6,995 bases of DNA, from positions 1-6,995 of the forward strand of contig JACQVC010000388.1 in assembly GCA_016209995.1 (NCBI GenBank), given 5' to 3'. The stretch's first letter is position 1. Each line of letters begins with the position of its first letter. A program made the translations under genes and the position numbers. This DNA is from Gemmatimonadota bacterium (GTDB lineage: Bacteria; Gemmatimonadota; Gemmatimonadetes; Longimicrobiales; Gaopeijiaceae). Positions 6,683-6,995 of the stretch are shown in pieces. The notes under the pieces were generated by a model that was given only the letters and a program-made list of their open reading frames with translations, searched no databases and had not been told where the DNA came from.

Positions 6683-6995
6683 CTGCCTTAACGCGCAGTT
6701 CGCTGTATCGCATCTCGCTTCTCGGCGCCGTCGCAGTCGGGCTAGGCTCCTGCGCCGAGACGGTATTTGAGGTACTGCCCGTCGCCTCCATCGAGTTGAG
6801 TTCGTCGTCACCTACCGTTGCCGCCGGCGCGACCATCTCCATCACTGCCGCAACCCTGAGCGCTGATGCCCTCGGCAGCGCCGTGATTTCCGCCACCGCG
6901 GAGGAGGTAACTGGCTCGCTGTCTGTTGCCGTAGTGAACCCGGTGCCTTCTGCCCGCTCGCTTTCGCCCGCTGCGGCCAAAGCGGGGAGTGGCGC
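6679..6995 (+). CDS. Lipoprotein with Big_2-like and IPT/TIG-like repeats, 3' end cut by window
   Basis: An open frame of 105 codons starts at GTG 6679 and continues past the right edge. It overlaps the preceding stop (GTGA), so translational coupling is likely. The N-terminus is a lipoprotein signal: basic start (TRSSLYR), hydrophobic core (ISLLGAVAVGLG), lipobox LGSC with Cys25. The mature part opens with VASIELSSSSPTVAAGATIS (35-54), which matches the first strands of bacterial Ig-like Big_2 domains, and closes with SAVISATAEEVTGSLSVAVV (67-86), which matches the last strands. The usual middle (VTW-SS through VTGVA-type segment, about 30 residues) is absent. NPVPSARSLSPAAAKAGSGA (87-105 and the next partial codon) then resembles the start of an IPT/TIG-type domain. 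Such lipoproteins are usually surface or envelope-attached; the specific role is unknown. Only the N-terminal part is visible, so length and further domains are open. Confidence 0.7.
   Translation, partial: MTALTRSSLYRISLLGAVAVGLGSCAETVFEVLPVASIELSSSSPTVAAGATISITAATLSADALGSAVISATAEEVTGSLSVAVVNPVPSARSLSPAAAKAGSG

Noticed and set aside
6167..6811. A 214-codon minus-strand frame opposite the membrane protein and lipoprotein genes
   Set aside because: Arg/Gln-rich translation antisense to frames with helices, a lipobox and Ig-like strands on the plus strand.
1..6995. Search for CRISPR arrays, tRNA or rRNA genes, insertion sequences and phage or defence genes
   Set aside because: No regularly spaced repeats, cloverleaf sequences, transposase motifs or terminal inverted repeats were seen; nearly all of the window is accounted for by metabolic and envelope genes.

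Overview
The window looks like chromosomal DNA from a high-GC bacterium that carries SusC/SusD-type nutrient uptake systems. The variant motifs (plug-end GTEAAVGVIQIFTKRG in the SusC protein, compact SusD with a DLCFPIAQSETDTNP tail, a Big_2/IPT-like lipoprotein) resemble what I know of Gemmatimonadota and related soil or marine phyla better than classical Bacteroidetes. This assignment is inference; no rRNA or taxonomic marker is present.

Minus strand, positions 5740 to 1: an apparent three-gene operon. It opens with a SusC-like TonB-dependent outer-membrane transporter (5740-2687). After a 150-base gap comes a SusD-like surface lipoprotein (2536-1241). Then, 23 bases on, comes a Tat-exported FAD-dependent oxidoreductase of the monomeric sarcosine oxidase / N-methyltryptophan oxidase type (1217 to beyond the left edge, 405 codons visible). 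The layout suggests that SusC and SusD capture and import a ligand into the periplasm, where the flavoenzyme oxidises it. The conserved carboxylate-clamp residues of the oxidoreductase point to an amino-acid-like (perhaps N-alkylated) substrate rather than a glycan. The catalytic lysine that activates oxygen in sarcosine oxidase appears to be replaced by arginine, so the enzyme may be a dehydrogenase.

Positions 5741 to 6151: a 411-base divergent intergenic region with no convincing gene. It holds the SusC leader, one hairpin, one sigma-54-like promoter match and a short inverted repeat, all weakly supported.

Plus strand, positions 6152 to 6995: two genes that overlap by four bases (GTGA). 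The first encodes a small predicted membrane protein with a GLGQFYTGRP motif, a poorly supported N-terminus and a 14-15 bp tandem repeat near its nominal start. The second, cut by the right edge, encodes a lipoprotein with a Big_2-like domain that seems to lack its middle, followed by the beginning of an IPT/TIG-like domain.
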